Positions 1-10,959 of a stretch of DNA of 64,000 nt are shown here, one piece after another. A program made the translations under genes and the position numbers. Origin of the DNA: Leptobrachium leishanense. Taxonomy: Eukaryota; Chordata; Amphibia; Anura; Megophryidae. Within the stretch, counting starts at the first letter, position 1. Every line of letters starts with the position of its first letter. The stretch is taken from the NCBI GenBank assembly GCA_009667805.1, contig CM019066.1, positions 120,791,690 to 120,855,689 on the forward strand. The letters run 5' to 3'. The notes under the pieces are model-generated. The model saw only the letters and a list, made by a program, of their open reading frames with translations. It had not been told where the DNA came from and did not search any database.

Positions 1-178
1 ACCGACTCATTGGCTTGTTATACCGACTACCCTTTGTTTGCTGCCTGTACCGACTCATTGGCTTGTTATACCGACTACTCTTTGTTTGCTGCCTGTACCG
101 ACTCATTGGCTTGTTATTACCGACTACTCTTTGTTTGCTGCCTGTACCGACTCATTGGCTTGTTATAATGACTACTCT
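1..178. repeat. 48-bp tandem repeat at the window edge
   Basis: Unit starts at positions 1, 49, 97 and 146 (period 48, one copy with an extra T). Each unit is two related halves that both start ACCGACT. The fourth copy degenerates after about 20 bp. The array runs off the left edge, so total size is unknown. Short open frames in it are repeat artefacts. Confidence 0.95.
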
Positions 179-379
179 GACTTCTGGAATACCCTGAATT
201 TGGCCTGTCCCTGTTTACGTTAAGCCCAGCTATTCTAAAGTGGCTGCACCAAACAACTCAAAATACTAATTTAGAATCATTGGCGCGTCATCTTTGGAGC
301 AATATTCTTTCTTGGCGTGCCATGTTCTCTCAAAGTCGACATAAATCCTGAAAATCACTTGTCAAATTACCAAAAAACT

Positions 380-1190
380 AAATAAAAATGCTACATATGG
401 GGTACCGTTGAATTCGTAACACATTGCCGAACACAAATATCAATGTTATAGGCCAGTAAAAGGTTGACCGAGCAGGATATTAGCAGCAAAATTACAGTTT
501 TCGTGTAAAACAAATGCAAAACACAATCTTGAAAACTAAGTGTGGCCAGGGTTTGTGACCAAGTGTCTACTATACAAAACTGGACATACCCCATTTTCAA
601 CACTCTGGGTTGTCTACTTCTCAAAATGATATGCCATGATGGGGTACTTCTCAAACCTGGGCTGCCATACCCTCTCAAATTCAACCTAGGCCCAGCAAAC
701 CAATCTGGCAAACTCTACATTTGATCGTGTAACTTTCCAAAAAGCAAATTAAAAATGCTAAATGGAGGGTACCGTTGATCTCGTAACACATTGCCGACCA
801 CAAATATCAATGTTGTAGGCCAGGAAAAGGTTGACTGAGCATGATATTAGCAGCAAAATAACAGTTTTTGTGTGAAAAATGCAAAACACAAACATGAAGA
901 CCAAGTTTGCGACTAAGAGACTACTATAAAAAAACAAAACGTACACCATTTGGAATAGCCTGGGTTGTCTACTTTTCAAAATGGTATGACATGTTGGGGT
1001 ACTTTTCATACCTGGGCTGCCATAACCTCTCAAAGTCAACATAGGGCCAGGAAACCAATCTGGCAAATTTCAAGTTGTAAAACGTGAAATGGGCAAACTC
1101 TATATTTGACCCTGTAACTTTCCAAAACCTCCTAAAACCTCTACATGGGGGGGTACCGTTTAACTCGTAAGACCTTGCCGACCAGAAATA
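380..1190. repeat. Tandem ~365-bp repeat, two full units and a partial third
   Basis: The block beginning AAAAATGCTA then GGGTACCGTTGA near 385 recurs near 749 and in part near 1130, each time followed by ACATTGCCGA or a close variant and CACAAATATCAATGTT-like sequence. Units diverge by roughly 15-20% by eye. Minus-strand frames in units 1 and 2 start with similar peptides (MPDWF.GP..), but both are short and unrecognised. The block may be the inside of a TTAA-flanked element whose right end reads GTCCTTAAGGGG|TTAA at about 1493-1508. Function unknown. Confidence 0.75.
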
Positions 1191-1509
1191 TATGTATTTT
1201 ATTTCATTTAATGCTAAGCGTACAATGTCATTCACACTAAAAATACAATGGAGAACTTTGAAAATTGCAAAATTTCCTTTTTTCTCATAGTTTTTAGTTT
1301 TTTTTTCATACTATAATATATTTTATATATAAATCTTTGATGGAAGATGAAAGCCCTATTTCTCCTGAACAAAATGATATATAATAAGGGTGGGTACAAT
1401 ATGTAAGAGGTAAATTATGGTTGAACAGCGAATAGCTGAAATTCTACTTTTAGAAGTGTTCAAAAGTGTTCCAAACTTGTAAAATTACTCCCGTCCTTAA
1501 GGGGTTAAT

Positions 1510-2317
1510 AACTGGGTAGATGCCGCCGACAACAAATGCCCAGGTTTTTTATTTCTATTTATTACATTTCGGGAGAAAATACCTTTTCTCCCTCCGTACC
1601 TGCAGCTTGTACTGTGACACCAATGACACCCAACTGGACTTTGAGGGGGATGTAAAGAATGGAGATATGGGGGTCCAAAGTACCCCTGCCTTTCGGGAGG
1701 AAGGGGGGGGGGACAGCGTGTGATTATTAGTAATCGGTGAGTGATTTTGAGAGTATGTTGTGTATCTGAATGCAGATTTAAATCTGTGTTTGTGTCCGTC
1801 TATCGACGAGTGTGTGAATCGGAGCCTAAAACAATGGTCAGCAATAGTGATTTATTGTGGAGTCAAATGGTTGACAGGATAACTAATCAAATCATGAGAC
1901 CAGTGAAGATGTGTACCCCAATGCGGAAGTCCCCACAACTTTCCTATGCTGCTTGCATACCTGCGTAACCTGTGTCGCACAAGATACACAAATTTCACAT
2001 CACTCTTAACTTGCGTACTGTTTTGTACGCAAATTTCGTAGCTCCTGCATGGAACCAATCGACTGTTTCTCTTGGGATGAAAACCGGTCGCTAACATCAG
2101 TGACCAGCAGCCAGGAAATTCTAAATCCTGGCTGCCTAGAGACAAACACATGTGGGCGGAGGAAACTCCTCTGCTTTACATCGCATTTTCTACCAAAAGG
2201 AGGCAGGAGGGGGGTGCACTCCACACAGCCTGGTCACTTCGAAAAGTAAGCGGTCAGGGTGTAGAAGGTTTCCCTTTAGAAAGGGATACTCTTAAAATGC
2301 TCTTTTACTGCCGTTAA
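1510..2317. other. Unassigned repetitive-looking DNA
   Basis: No gene seen. The stretch after 1510 (GGGTAGATGCCGCCGAC) resembles the end of the TTAA-flanked MITE at 2318, so it is probably another copy or fragment of that family. The remainder holds nothing recognisable. Confidence 0.4.
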
Positions 2318-2767
2318 ATAATTGGGCAGATGCTGCTGACAGCCTGTGCCCAATTAATTTTTCATATCTATATTTAACGTTATTTTACCCAGCTTTTGTC
2401 CCTCAGCGTGCTGAAATACTCTGACCACCTTAGCGGTGTGCCATTGATGGTTCATACGGTATCAGGTCTATTCAAAGAAAGCTGAAACTCAGGAGAATGA
2501 CTGGAGAAGTGAAAATTCTAGGTCAAAATAGCCAAACCAGAAAAATTCTCCCATTGATCTCGCTTTCCAAATCGGCACTTTGCTGCCAATTCTCCTGGTT
2601 TTCACCTTTCCTTGAAAAGAACTGTATGTAAGTTGTGTAGAAACCCAAATTGTGAGGAAATGCTTCAGGAGTCCCTGAGCTAAAAGAGGAGGAGGAGCAG
2701 CGCGCGACGAAAGGCTAGTAAAATCTCAAGAAGAAAAAAATGCTGTTCGCAGCATCTGCCCAATTAT
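2318..2767. mobile_element. TTAA-flanked MITE carrying a nested MITE
   Basis: Ends are inverted: ATAATTGGGCAGATGCTG on the left and its complement on the right, with TTAA at 2314-2317 and 2768-2771. TTAA duplication is typical of piggyBac/Kolobok-type elements. Positions about 2465-2640 inside it are a separate palindromic MITE (family A here), so this is a nested pair. A related fragment lies at 20620-20760. Confidence 0.75.
2465..2642. mobile_element. Family A palindromic MITE, copy 1
   Basis: Starts CAGGTCTATTCAAAGAAAG and continues GAAACTCAGGAGAAT; the right side is the degenerate inverse (CAATTCTCCTGG..CACCTTTC). Other copies are at 8788, 9195, 25845, 47470 and 55987. No coding capacity. 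Confidence 0.7.
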
Positions 2768-2789
2768 TTAAGGATTTATAATCCCTATA

Positions 2790-3621
2790 GGCTGGTGTCA
2801 AAAAGGGCCTTTGGAGAGCGGAAGGAACATCCGTGAGAGTGGACATTCCTTCCACTCAGCGCCTGTCTGGCCACATCGCTGAGCGCAATCCTTCTATGGA
2901 GAATAGCGCTTTGCAGCTCCGTCAACGCACATCCTAGTGCTTTGCCGGACAGGCTTGGATAACAGACGCTTGTTGCGCGCGCATTACGTGCACAAGTGTG
3001 TGACCGGCCCCGTTGCAGCATCACAACGCTGCGACAGACGCCGGTAAGCAAGACAGTACGGCAGGGCTTGACAAATTTGCTTTGAATCTAGGGGCCAGAT
3101 ACAAAAGTTAGGAGCCAAAGTTTCAGCGAGGATTCGCCTTTATCAAGGTATACCTTGATAAAGGCGAATCCTCGCAGAAACGTTGGGAACCTTGGCTCTG
3201 CATCTGGGAGTTGGTTTGTACCGACCCAAATTAGGATTTTAGCTGCTTCTATTTATTTATCACTTTGTTACCTGGTGCTTTTTGTTAGGTATTTTTTGTG
3301 CATGTGGTCTTGTGGCTACTTTTTTGAGCCTAGAAGTGTAGAGCGTTGCTTCTAAGATCAGTTTGGCTGCTCTGATATATACATATTATATTATTGTTGT
3401 TAACATCTGTACATTGTGATATGGACACACACACACTTTACATTAAATGTAGGAGACAGGAAGAAAACATTGAAGACAACTAGATGTTTTTAGATTGGGG
3501 TAAAATAAACTGGAAATTTAGGAGCCAGGAGTAAAATTCTAGGAGCCAGTGGCTACCAGGCTCCTGGCTTTGTCAAGCCCTGCAGTACAGGCGCAAATAG
3601 CGCACTCGCCTGACGCCAGCC
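2790..3621. mobile_element. Harbinger-like MITE split by a hAT MITE
   Basis: Left end GGCTGGTGTCA and right end TGACGCCAGCC are inverted. Removing the hAT insert at 3062-3582 and its duplicated 8 bp leaves about 303 bp, close to the uninterrupted relative at 45152-45435. Shared inner block: TTTGGAGAGCGGAAGGAAC. No gene; the minus-strand frame at 2785-3051 is a shadow. Confidence 0.75.
3062..3582. mobile_element. hAT-type MITE with 8-bp target duplication
   Basis: Terminal inverted repeats CAGGGCTTGACAAA / TTTGTCAAGCCCTG. Flanks CAGTACGG (3054-3061) and CAGTACAG (3583-3590) are an 8-bp duplication with one mismatch, as expected for hAT. Inside is a near-perfect palindrome at about 3128-3176 around GGTATACC. 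A related, decayed fragment lies near 23890-24020. Confidence 0.85.
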
Positions 3622-4043
3622 AATATACGGCACTTTATCTTCACAAACATATACCCAATGACTAAAAATGTATAGCTCCCTGCCAAGCTGGGTATGTATT
3701 TATTAAGCCTGGCTTTATGACAGTATACCTATTAGATCACCAACCAAAAATGACCTATTTTAGGACACCTGTACATGGCCTGTGATATATCCCATCATAC
3801 TCTGCACCTGACTGCAAGCATGACAGTGGCCCTTGGTACAACACACACCAGAGGACTGTCCTGTAGGATAGCTCTTCCACTCACCGGGGTGTGCCGCCAC
3901 TGAAAGGGCCTGGAAAGCTATGATATTTAAGATCTCAAATTTTCTCCAATATAGTAACACACAACACCGCTGTCAGCACAAATATAGAAAACTATTTCCT
4001 GTTGAATAACACAACTTGCATTGGCTTGACAGGTGCACCTTAA

Positions 4044-4282
4044 GGCTGGGTTCCCACCTGCGTGTTTTTTGACGCACGCAATACACATGTTTTTTTGACG
4101 TGTGTATCGCGCAAACGTAAAAAATGCACGAACGCGCATTGCAGCGCGTTCACGGCCATAGACTGCATGAACGCGCTGCAATACGCCCCAAAGAAGCTCC
4201 CGTACTTCTTTGGGTGTAGGACGTTTTACAGTGCTTTCCTGCACAGGAACGCGCTGTAAAATGCCCAGGTGTGAACGAGACC
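4044..4282. mobile_element. Harbinger-like palindromic MITE, TAA-flanked
   Basis: Ends GGCTGGGTTCCCACCTG and, inverted, GGTCTCGTTCACACCTGG, with TAA on both sides (4041-4043, 4283-4285). A three-base TWA duplication suggests PIF/Harbinger. The interior is CpG-rich with inverted blocks around GCAGCGCGTTCA and GAACGCGCTGCA. Confidence 0.75.
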
Positions 4283-4289
4283 TAAGAGA

Positions 4290-5450
4290 GTTTAAAAATC
4301 ATGGGAAAAAATTTACTTACAGGAAAGTTATAGCAACGCACAAACATGCATTTTTTATATATTTACAGGTGGGGGAAAAAAAAAAAAAGCCTTTTCCATG
4401 AATTTGCACCCAACCCTCAAACTCGTTTACATACAGCTGCTGTAAACTCCGTGATACTCTATGCAAACCATATAGAAAATGGGAAAGGCAACAAAAAAGC
4501 CTAGAGGACCGGATAACAAACTGGATCTTGGATCTTATCGGATTCTGGGAGATTAAGTGAAACAAAAAAACAAAAAACAGGCAGAAAGTTATAAAGAGCG
4601 GGAAAGTGTCAGCAGATAAAAAAAACAAAAAAAAAAACGAACATGGATTTACTACAACCTATATCCTTTAAAAAAAACGGGGCAAATAGTGACGATACGA
4701 TCGTAATAAAGCAATGGAGCTTTGGCCGAGCAATAAAAAAAGCAAACATTCCTCTGCCAGGAAAAGGTACAGCACAGGCGGCATGTAAAGGCAGAGGCGG
4801 TTATGTGTGCTTTGTGAGATTAAAGTGTACTAGTCATGTCAGGTGTATAACTTCTAAATCTGTGAGCATCTGTGGCAGCGGTAGCGACCGGCTCCTAAGG
4901 TTTTACCTCAGGCTCAGATTTTTGGATTATCCCCCCCACTGATCTATGAAGGATATTCAAAATGCTCTGGCGTTTGCCAAAAGTTGCAGCAACCATTGGT
5001 GAAAAACTGCTGCACTATCAGTGAAAAATGCCAACATTTCACAAGCAAGAAAACTAAACAGCAGCAGGAGGAGATTCAGACTGAAGCTTCTCCTGCTGCT
5101 CTTAGATACTCTGAGACTCCAGTGTCTTTCTGTTACAGCAATGGCAGTTTCCGTCGGTGTTTGTAATACCTGCGCTCTTTGAATAACCCCCTATGTAGGC
5201 TATTTGCTTGGTATTCAGGTATGATATGAATTTGTCACCGTCTGCACTGCAGCACCACAAAGCGAACCCCATATACTGGGGTTTAATATTCCCCGTGCCT
5301 GGACACTGCAGTTACTAACCACGATGCTCTTCGGGGGGGGGGGGGAAATCAAATCTCTAGCAAGTCATTAAACATGGCATGATGTCCCCCCACATAGGAT
5401 TTGACAAGCGTTTTTCAAACTGAGAAGTCAGAATCCACGACAAAGTCCGA
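4290..5450. other. Unassigned DNA
   Basis: About 1.1 kb with A-rich runs (4376-4388, 4617-4638) and a G-run at 5335-5345. No gene, RNA or repeat of known type recognised. Short open frames lack support. Confidence 0.5.
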
Positions 5451-5453
5451 TAA

Positions 5454-6264
5454 GCAGGACAAAACACGGATTGGATTTTATTAAAATTCACAAAGGTAGA
5501 AACGTGGATCAAACTTTTTTTAAATACTGACAAAACGGTAATGATGCTCTTTGGAACAGCACCTAAACTACATAAATTGCAAAATCCCCATCTACGTTTG
5601 GGGAGAAAATCAAATGGCACGCTGACCACAGTCACTTCTCTCAAATATCTAGGTATGTGGTTAGACCCAAATCCTTTGGCCCCCCACATCGAAAAACTCA
5701 TCTTAACTTTACCCCAAACTAGGTGCCCTGTACAGAAACAAATCCTGCCTGAACCCCACGGCAAGAAAGCAAATTGCACAACAAATGCTTATGCCGGCTA
5801 TTGAATACAGAGATGTAGTGTATGCAGCGGCCCCGCAAACACACATTCATAAACTTACCACATTGTATAACTCATGCTGCCGCTTTGCGCTACAATTTAA
5901 CTGCATGACCCACCATTGTGACATGTTAAAAGAGCTAAACTGGCCGTCGCTGGAGACTAAACGCACCCTTCACCTCTCCAACCTGGTGTTTAAGAGCTTT
6001 TCTGGGAAGCTGCCACCCTATCTGAATAGACTGCTTCCCCCAGCAGCTCCCTCATCCTATAACCTCCGATCCAGGACCAGCACCTTACTTGCAATACCAC
6101 AATACAAAAAGAAAGTGGCTCGATCCTCATTTTCCTACAGAGCACGGCAATTATGGAATAACCTCCCAGACGCCATCAAATCTTCCCCCAGTCTAAAGTC
6201 ACTCAAGAGCTCCTTACTAACATACCTCAATACGGAATGCACCAGTAAACAAGTAACATACTGA
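5454..6264 (+). pseudogene. L2-like LINE reverse transcriptase, C-terminal remnant
   Basis: Remnant of the ORF2 protein of a non-LTR retrotransposon. The segment W-I-K-L-F-L-N-T-D-K-T (5505-5537) and SLKYLGMWLD (about 5638-5667) are the usual end of the reverse-transcriptase domain in this class. The C-terminal tail has SYRARQLWNNLPDAIKSSPS (about 6139-6195), a hallmark of L2/CR1/Rex1-group ORF2 tails. One frameshift near 5720 splits it into two frames, and everything 5' of 5454 is missing, as in typical 5'-truncated copies. Stop at 6262-6264. Confidence 0.85.
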
Positions 6265-6447
6265 CTATTACCTACATATTTATTTTCTGTTAATCTGTAT
6301 ATTTGTGTTTTTGTAATATCTTGCATTGTATTACTTTGTATTTCTGTAACAACTGTAACAATTCAATGTTCTTGAACCCAGGACATACTTGAAAACAAGA
6401 GAAATCTCAATGTATCCTTCCTGGTAAAATACTTTAGAAATAAATTT
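5454..6447 (+). mobile_element. 5'-truncated L2-like LINE with intact 3' tail
   Basis: The reverse-transcriptase remnant is followed by a 3' UTR (6265-6447) ending CAATGTATCCTTCCTGGTAA and an A/T-rich tail. The same 3' end recurs at 18552-18793 (+), 24292-24369 (+), 35783-35960 (-), and as the tail of the tRNA-type SINEs at 13054, 16211 and 60197. The L2/Rex1 assignment is from the ORF tail and the CCTGGT-type end; the exact clade is not certain. Confidence 0.85.
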
Positions 6448-6846
6448 ACATTGTTTTGTATCTGTTAGGGATGCACCGTTACCGATAACAGTATCGGTAT
6501 CTGCACGAATACATGGTACTTGTGCAGATTCCCCCGATACCTAAACAGATACCGGAAGCCAGTGGTGGGCTGGCTTGCCGGCATCTGTGGGGCAGTGCTC
6601 GAACGGCACTCTGCCAGGCCCCTCCGAATGCTCTTCTTACGTCAAGCAGCCGCTGGCAAAGGGTTGAAGCCCAGCTGCTCGCCTGGGATCCACCAGCCAC
6701 AATGTCACGTGAACTCCAGGATGTCGCAAGACCGCAGTTTGTGCGTGGTTCCCAATGGCTACAACCTTTGCAGGCGGCCGCTCGAAGGAGGAAGAGCATT
6801 CGGAGGAGCCTGGCAGAGCAGGAGAGATCGCTGGCAGCAATATATA

Positions 6847-8363
6847 CACTGCTCAAAAAAATAAAAGGGAACACAAACATAAGACATCCTAGATCTGAAT
6901 GAATGAAATATTCTTATTAAATACTGTGGTCATTACATAGTTGAATGTGCTGACAACAAAATCACACAAACATTATCAATGGAAATCAAATTGAGCAACC
7001 CATGGGAGGTCTGGATTTGGAGTTACACTGAAAATTAAAGTGGAAAACAACAATACAGGCTGATCCAACTTTGATGTAATGTCCTTCAGACAAGTCAAAA
7101 CGAGGCTCAGTAGTGTGTGTGGCCTCCACGTGCCTGTATGACCTCCCTACAACACCTGGGCATGCTCCTGATGAGGTGGCGGACGGTCTCCTGAGGGATC
7201 TCCTCCCACACCTGGACTAAAGCATCCCCCAACTCCTGGACAGTCTGTGGTGCAACGTGGCGTTGGAGGATGGAGCGATACATGATGTCCCAGATGTGCT
7301 CAATTGGATTCAGGTCTGGGGAACGGGCGGGCCAGTCCATAGCATCAATGCCTTCGTCTTGCAGGAACTGCTGACACTCCAGCCACATGAGGTCTAGCAT
7401 TGTGTTGCATTAGGAGGAACCCAGGGCCAACCGCACCAGCATATGGTCTCACAAGGGGTCTGAGGATCTCAGACGGTACGGTACCTAATGGCAGTCAGGC
7501 TACCTCTGGCGAGCACATAGAGGGCTGTGCAGCCCCCTAAAGAAATGCCACCCCACACCATTTCTGACCCACTGCCAAACCGGTCATGCTGGAGGATGTT
7601 ACAGGCAGCAGAACGTTCTCCACTGCTTCTCCAGACCCGGTCACGTCTGTCACATGTGCTCAGTGGCGAAGCTGCCAATCTTGGTGTTCTCTGGCAAATG
7701 CCAAACGTCCTGCACGGTGTTGGGCTGTAAGCACAACCCCCCACCTGTGGACTTCGGGCCCTCATACCACCCTCATGGATTCTGTTTGTGGCCCGCTGGA
7801 GGTCATTTTGCAGGGCTCTGGCAGTGCTCCTCCTGTCCCTCCTTGCACAAAAGCGGAGGTAGCGGTCCTGCTGCTGGGTTGCTGCCCGCCTACGGCCTTC
7901 TCCATGTCTCCTGATGTACTGGCCTGTCTCCTGGTGGCGCCTCCATGCTCTGGACACTACGCTGACAGACACAGCAAACCTTCTTGCCACAGCTCGCATT
8001 GACGTGCCATCCGGGATGAGCTGCACTACCTGAGCCACTTGTGTGGGTTGTAGACTCCGTCTCATGCTACCACTAGAGTGACAGCACCGCTAGCATTCAA
8101 AAGTGACCAAACCATCAGACAGAAAGCATAGGAACTGAGAAGCGGTCTGTGGTCACCACCTGCAGAACCACTCCTTTATTGGGGCTGTCTTGCTACCTGA
8201 CTATGCTTCCCTCCTTTAGTCTATTCCATTTGCACAACAGCATGTGGACTTGATTGTCAATCAGTGATGCTACCTAAGTGGACATTTTGATTTCACAGAC
8301 GTGTGATTGACTTGGGAGTTACATTGTGTTGTTTAAGTGTTCCCTTTATTTTTTTGAGCAGTG
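6847..8363 (-). mobile_element. Tc1-type transposon nested in hAT element
   Basis: Inverted ends CACTGCTCAAAAAAATAAA / TTTATTTTTTTGAGCAGTG, inserted at TA (6845-6846, 8364-8365). Size 1517 bp is typical of Tc1. Encodes one degenerate transposase on the minus strand. Confidence 0.9.
7107..8065 (-). pseudogene. Tc1-type transposase, decayed
   Basis: Begins at ATG 8065. The N-terminal part shows the paired helix-turn-helix typical of Tc1 ([20 protein letters not shown]). Later blocks [26 protein letters not shown] and the C-terminal VIQARGG follow, but in shifting frames. The segment that should hold the first catalytic Asp (TDESRF-type) is deleted, and the second, in the Q-D-N-A-R-P motif, is His. 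Only the Glu of NPIEH remains, so the DDE triad is destroyed. Frames break near 7760 and 7470. Confidence 0.85.
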
Positions 8364-8787
8364 TATATATACGTGAGCTGGGGCAAATCTATATATGTAG
8401 GAGCTGGGGCATTTTATAGGAGTCTGTTCTTATTGAAAAGCAGTCACATGACATTAAATAAAAGTATGGTACTTGGTATCGGTGGGTACTTGAAAAAAGT
8501 ATCGGTACTCGGTCTTAAAGTGGTATCGGTGCATCCCTAGCATCTGATTTTTATTTATTTTTTTGATAGTGTATAGAATAGTATAGTTTAACCGCCATCA
8601 TTAGAAGAAAAAAAAATTAAGTGTTTACTTTCAAACCTTCGTCGTAATGGATCAACTATGGACCTACTGGGTAGTTCCAAAGAAGCTGATCAGCGAAGAT
8701 TTAACTGATGTTTCAAAGTCGTCCGGAGTGGCTTTCAGTGCAGGTCAATGATGGACAAGATATATGCAGTGTAGTAAAACAATTCTA

Positions 8788-8951
8788 TCAGGTCTATTTA
8801 TTAATTAAAAAGGTGAAATTTTGGAGAATTGGCAGAAGAGATCAATCTAGGTCAAAATAGCCGATTTGGAAAGTGAAATAGAATTTTTCAGGTTTGGCAA
8901 GTTTGACCTAGAATTTTCACTTCTGAGTTTCACCTTTCGTGAATAGACCTG
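8788..8951. mobile_element. Family A palindromic MITE, copy 2
   Basis: Starts CAGGTCTATT and ends AATAGACCTG. Inverted arms contain GGTGAAA..GGAGAATTGGCAG and CAGTTTCACC-type sequence around GGTCAAAATAGCC. Confidence 0.75.
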
Positions 8952-9194
8952 TAAATGTATTTTTTTTTCACCTTTTCTCCCTCGCTGGGAGCAGCTCCTC
9001 ATCGTCGATTAAGTAACTCCAGAACGTACAAGGCTTTTCTGCGCAATTTGCACTCCCAACGCTACTTGGGTAACGTAGAAAACGCAAATGGCGCAGAGCA
9101 ACGGAGTTTATGAACTTTACGCATGCAAGTCCTTAGCGGCTCTGCAGAACGATGGAAAAATGCTTAACAAAACTCACAACCCAACTGATATGCA

Positions 9195-9370
9195 CTTCAA
9201 AGAAAGGTGAAACTCTGGAGAATTTCTCTGGTTTGGCTATTTTGACCAAGAGTTTCAATCCTCCAGTCATTCTCCTATTTATCTCACTTTCCAAATCAGC
9301 TATTTGGTCTAGATTGTTCTCTTCTCCTGCCAATTCTCCTGGTTTCCACTTTTCTCCGAATAACCCTGTA
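9195..9370. mobile_element. Family A palindromic MITE, copy 3
   Basis: AAAGAAAGGTGAAACTCTGG on the left; right arm has TTTGGTCTAGATTGTTCTC and CCTGCCAATTCTCCTGG ending CCGAATAACCCTG. Same family as copies at 2465, 25845 and 55987. Confidence 0.75.
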
Positions 9371-10502
9371 TGTGAATCATTTGCCAATTTGACACGCATC
9401 GCAAGTCAATGTGTCAAACTTATATACGGACAAAAAAAAAAAAAAAAAAAGTCTCACGCTGGCCTGGCATTCAAATGAGAAAAATAAGAATCCAGGAGGT
9501 GCTTATCTAGAACCAGTACAGTCTTTCTCAGGTGCGAATATTAAAACCTGCTGCGTGGTATCTAGACCCGAAATGTAATGACTGAACACTAGTAACGGGG
9601 AAAGGAAGAAATACATAGGAAATAAAAGGTTATGCTATATAGTCGTTCAGCTGCCTGGTCGGAGATCTCTGCCGTGGAGTTTGCATAAGGAAAGTCTGTA
9701 GGCGTAATCATATGGCTCAGGAAAGCAAATCACAACTGTTTGCCTAAAATAGAAGTTTGCAGAGCCAGCCATGTTTATTTTGATTTTGACCAGAAATTCC
9801 CTGCTATGCTGTGACAGATTCCCAGATTTCTCAATTTGACAGGTAAGTGAAAGGAAGCTGGAGTGACATGTGGTCTGGCAAGCTCTGCGCCCTGCCATCC
9901 TCCCAGCCAGCGGGTAAGGGGTAGCACCAGACACAGGATAGTCAAGAGTGAGGCCTACTCGGGGTCATAAGCCTCTAGGGCAGCACAGGGATAAGGCTTA
10001 CCAAGCTCTACAAACACAAAGTGGATTTTGTGGATCAGATCCCATTATAACCAGGCAGGTTTACTCAGTTTAAGGTCCTGGTGCCCATTCAACAAAGACA
10101 GAAGTCTTGCTGGGCTGTGTAGGTGCAGAGCAGGGGCTGCCCTAAAGCCACAGACAGGCCCCGATCTCCAAAAGGCAGGAGCCCCCAGGACAATCTAAAG
10201 CCCCAGTAGCTCAACACACAGGTGTCACAAGGCCAAGGAATAGAAGCCTAGACACGGGTAGCTGAAGCAGGGCAGAGGATGAGTTCTTGCCATGAAGGGG
10301 CCTACACAAGGGCCCAGGAGGAGCAGCCTGTGACCCACAGAAAAGGTCTATAAGTGGCAGAACAGGCTGGGATCACGGATTACCGGGCCATTCAGTGAAA
10401 ACTGCAGGCCGAGCCCGGATTAGCGTTACTCAGCGCCCAGTGCAGGCTCACCCAGGGTCCAGCAGTCCGACCCCGTCACATACAGCTCCGGCCCAAACTT
10501 AC
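9371..10502. other. Unassigned DNA left of the promoter
   Basis: Poly-A run at 9431-9449; otherwise unique-looking sequence. No PDCD10 exon or other gene is recognised here. If the synteny is right, this is the 5' part of PDCD10 intron 1. Confidence 0.4.
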
Positions 10503-10620
10503 CTGTGATGGGGGAGAGCGGACCAAGCTTCCCCCGGCTCCGATCTTCACCCGCCCGCTTGGGATTCACTGGCACCGGAAGTCCGCTCTAGGAAGTGTCC
10601 GCCGTCCTAGCGAAGAAACA
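10503..10620 (-). other. PDCD10: Putative noncoding exon 1 of PDCD10
   Basis: On the minus strand a perfect donor CAG|GTAAGT sits at 10502/10503, just downstream (minus strand) of the ETS site. This is where the divergent partner of SERPINI1 would begin. No coding exon of PDCD10 was recognised between 1 and 10500, so identity rests on conserved synteny only. The 5' end is approximate. Confidence 0.4.
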
Positions 10621-10959
10621 AGGCGTTGCCCGGAACCAGTCCGACTGGTTTACCTTTCGAGTGGGCGTGGCTATGACACACGTAGGGTAGGAAACCGCGC
10701 CCCTGTTGGGCTGATAGGATTGAGAGTCCGCCCCGGCCGCTGTTTGCGCTCTACTTGCGGCGGAATGAAACTACCCTTCCCGGGATCCTCTGCGAGCCCC
10801 CACACAACCAATGCTTGTAACAACAAACAGAGCGTCGCTCTCATCGTCCAGAGGGAGTGGCTCTGGAGGACTGGGGGAGGGAGGGAAGGCGAGCGAATCG
10901 GCGCGTTGGAGGAATGGACTGATCGATCTGATTGGCTGCGAGGACGGAACGTTCCTTGT

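Larger units (their letters stand above)
6466..8539. mobile_element. hAT-type element interrupted by a Tc1 element
   Basis: Ends TAGGGATGCACCG and CGGTGCATCCCTA with repeated TATCGGTA-like subterminal motifs. Imperfect 8-bp flanks GTATCTGT (6458-6465) and GCATCTGA (8540-8547). The Tc1 insert at 6847-8363 sits between the halves. No hAT transposase is visible, so it is non-autonomous. Related pieces: 21000-21164 (inverted) and 26764-27490. The right half carries GAGCTGGGGCA, the motif amplified in the 27193-27485 minisatellite. Confidence 0.8.

Noticed and set aside
5357..5779. 140-residue minus-strand frame
   Set aside because: Shadow of the LINE reverse-transcriptase remnant on the plus strand.
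6479..6902. Overlapping ~130-residue frames on both strands
   Set aside because: They lie in the GC-rich left half of the hAT element, have no domain and are not conserved in the related copies.
1..10500. PDCD10 coding exons on the minus strand
   Set aside because: Looked for its conserved protein blocks and found none; its coding exons probably lie beyond the left edge.
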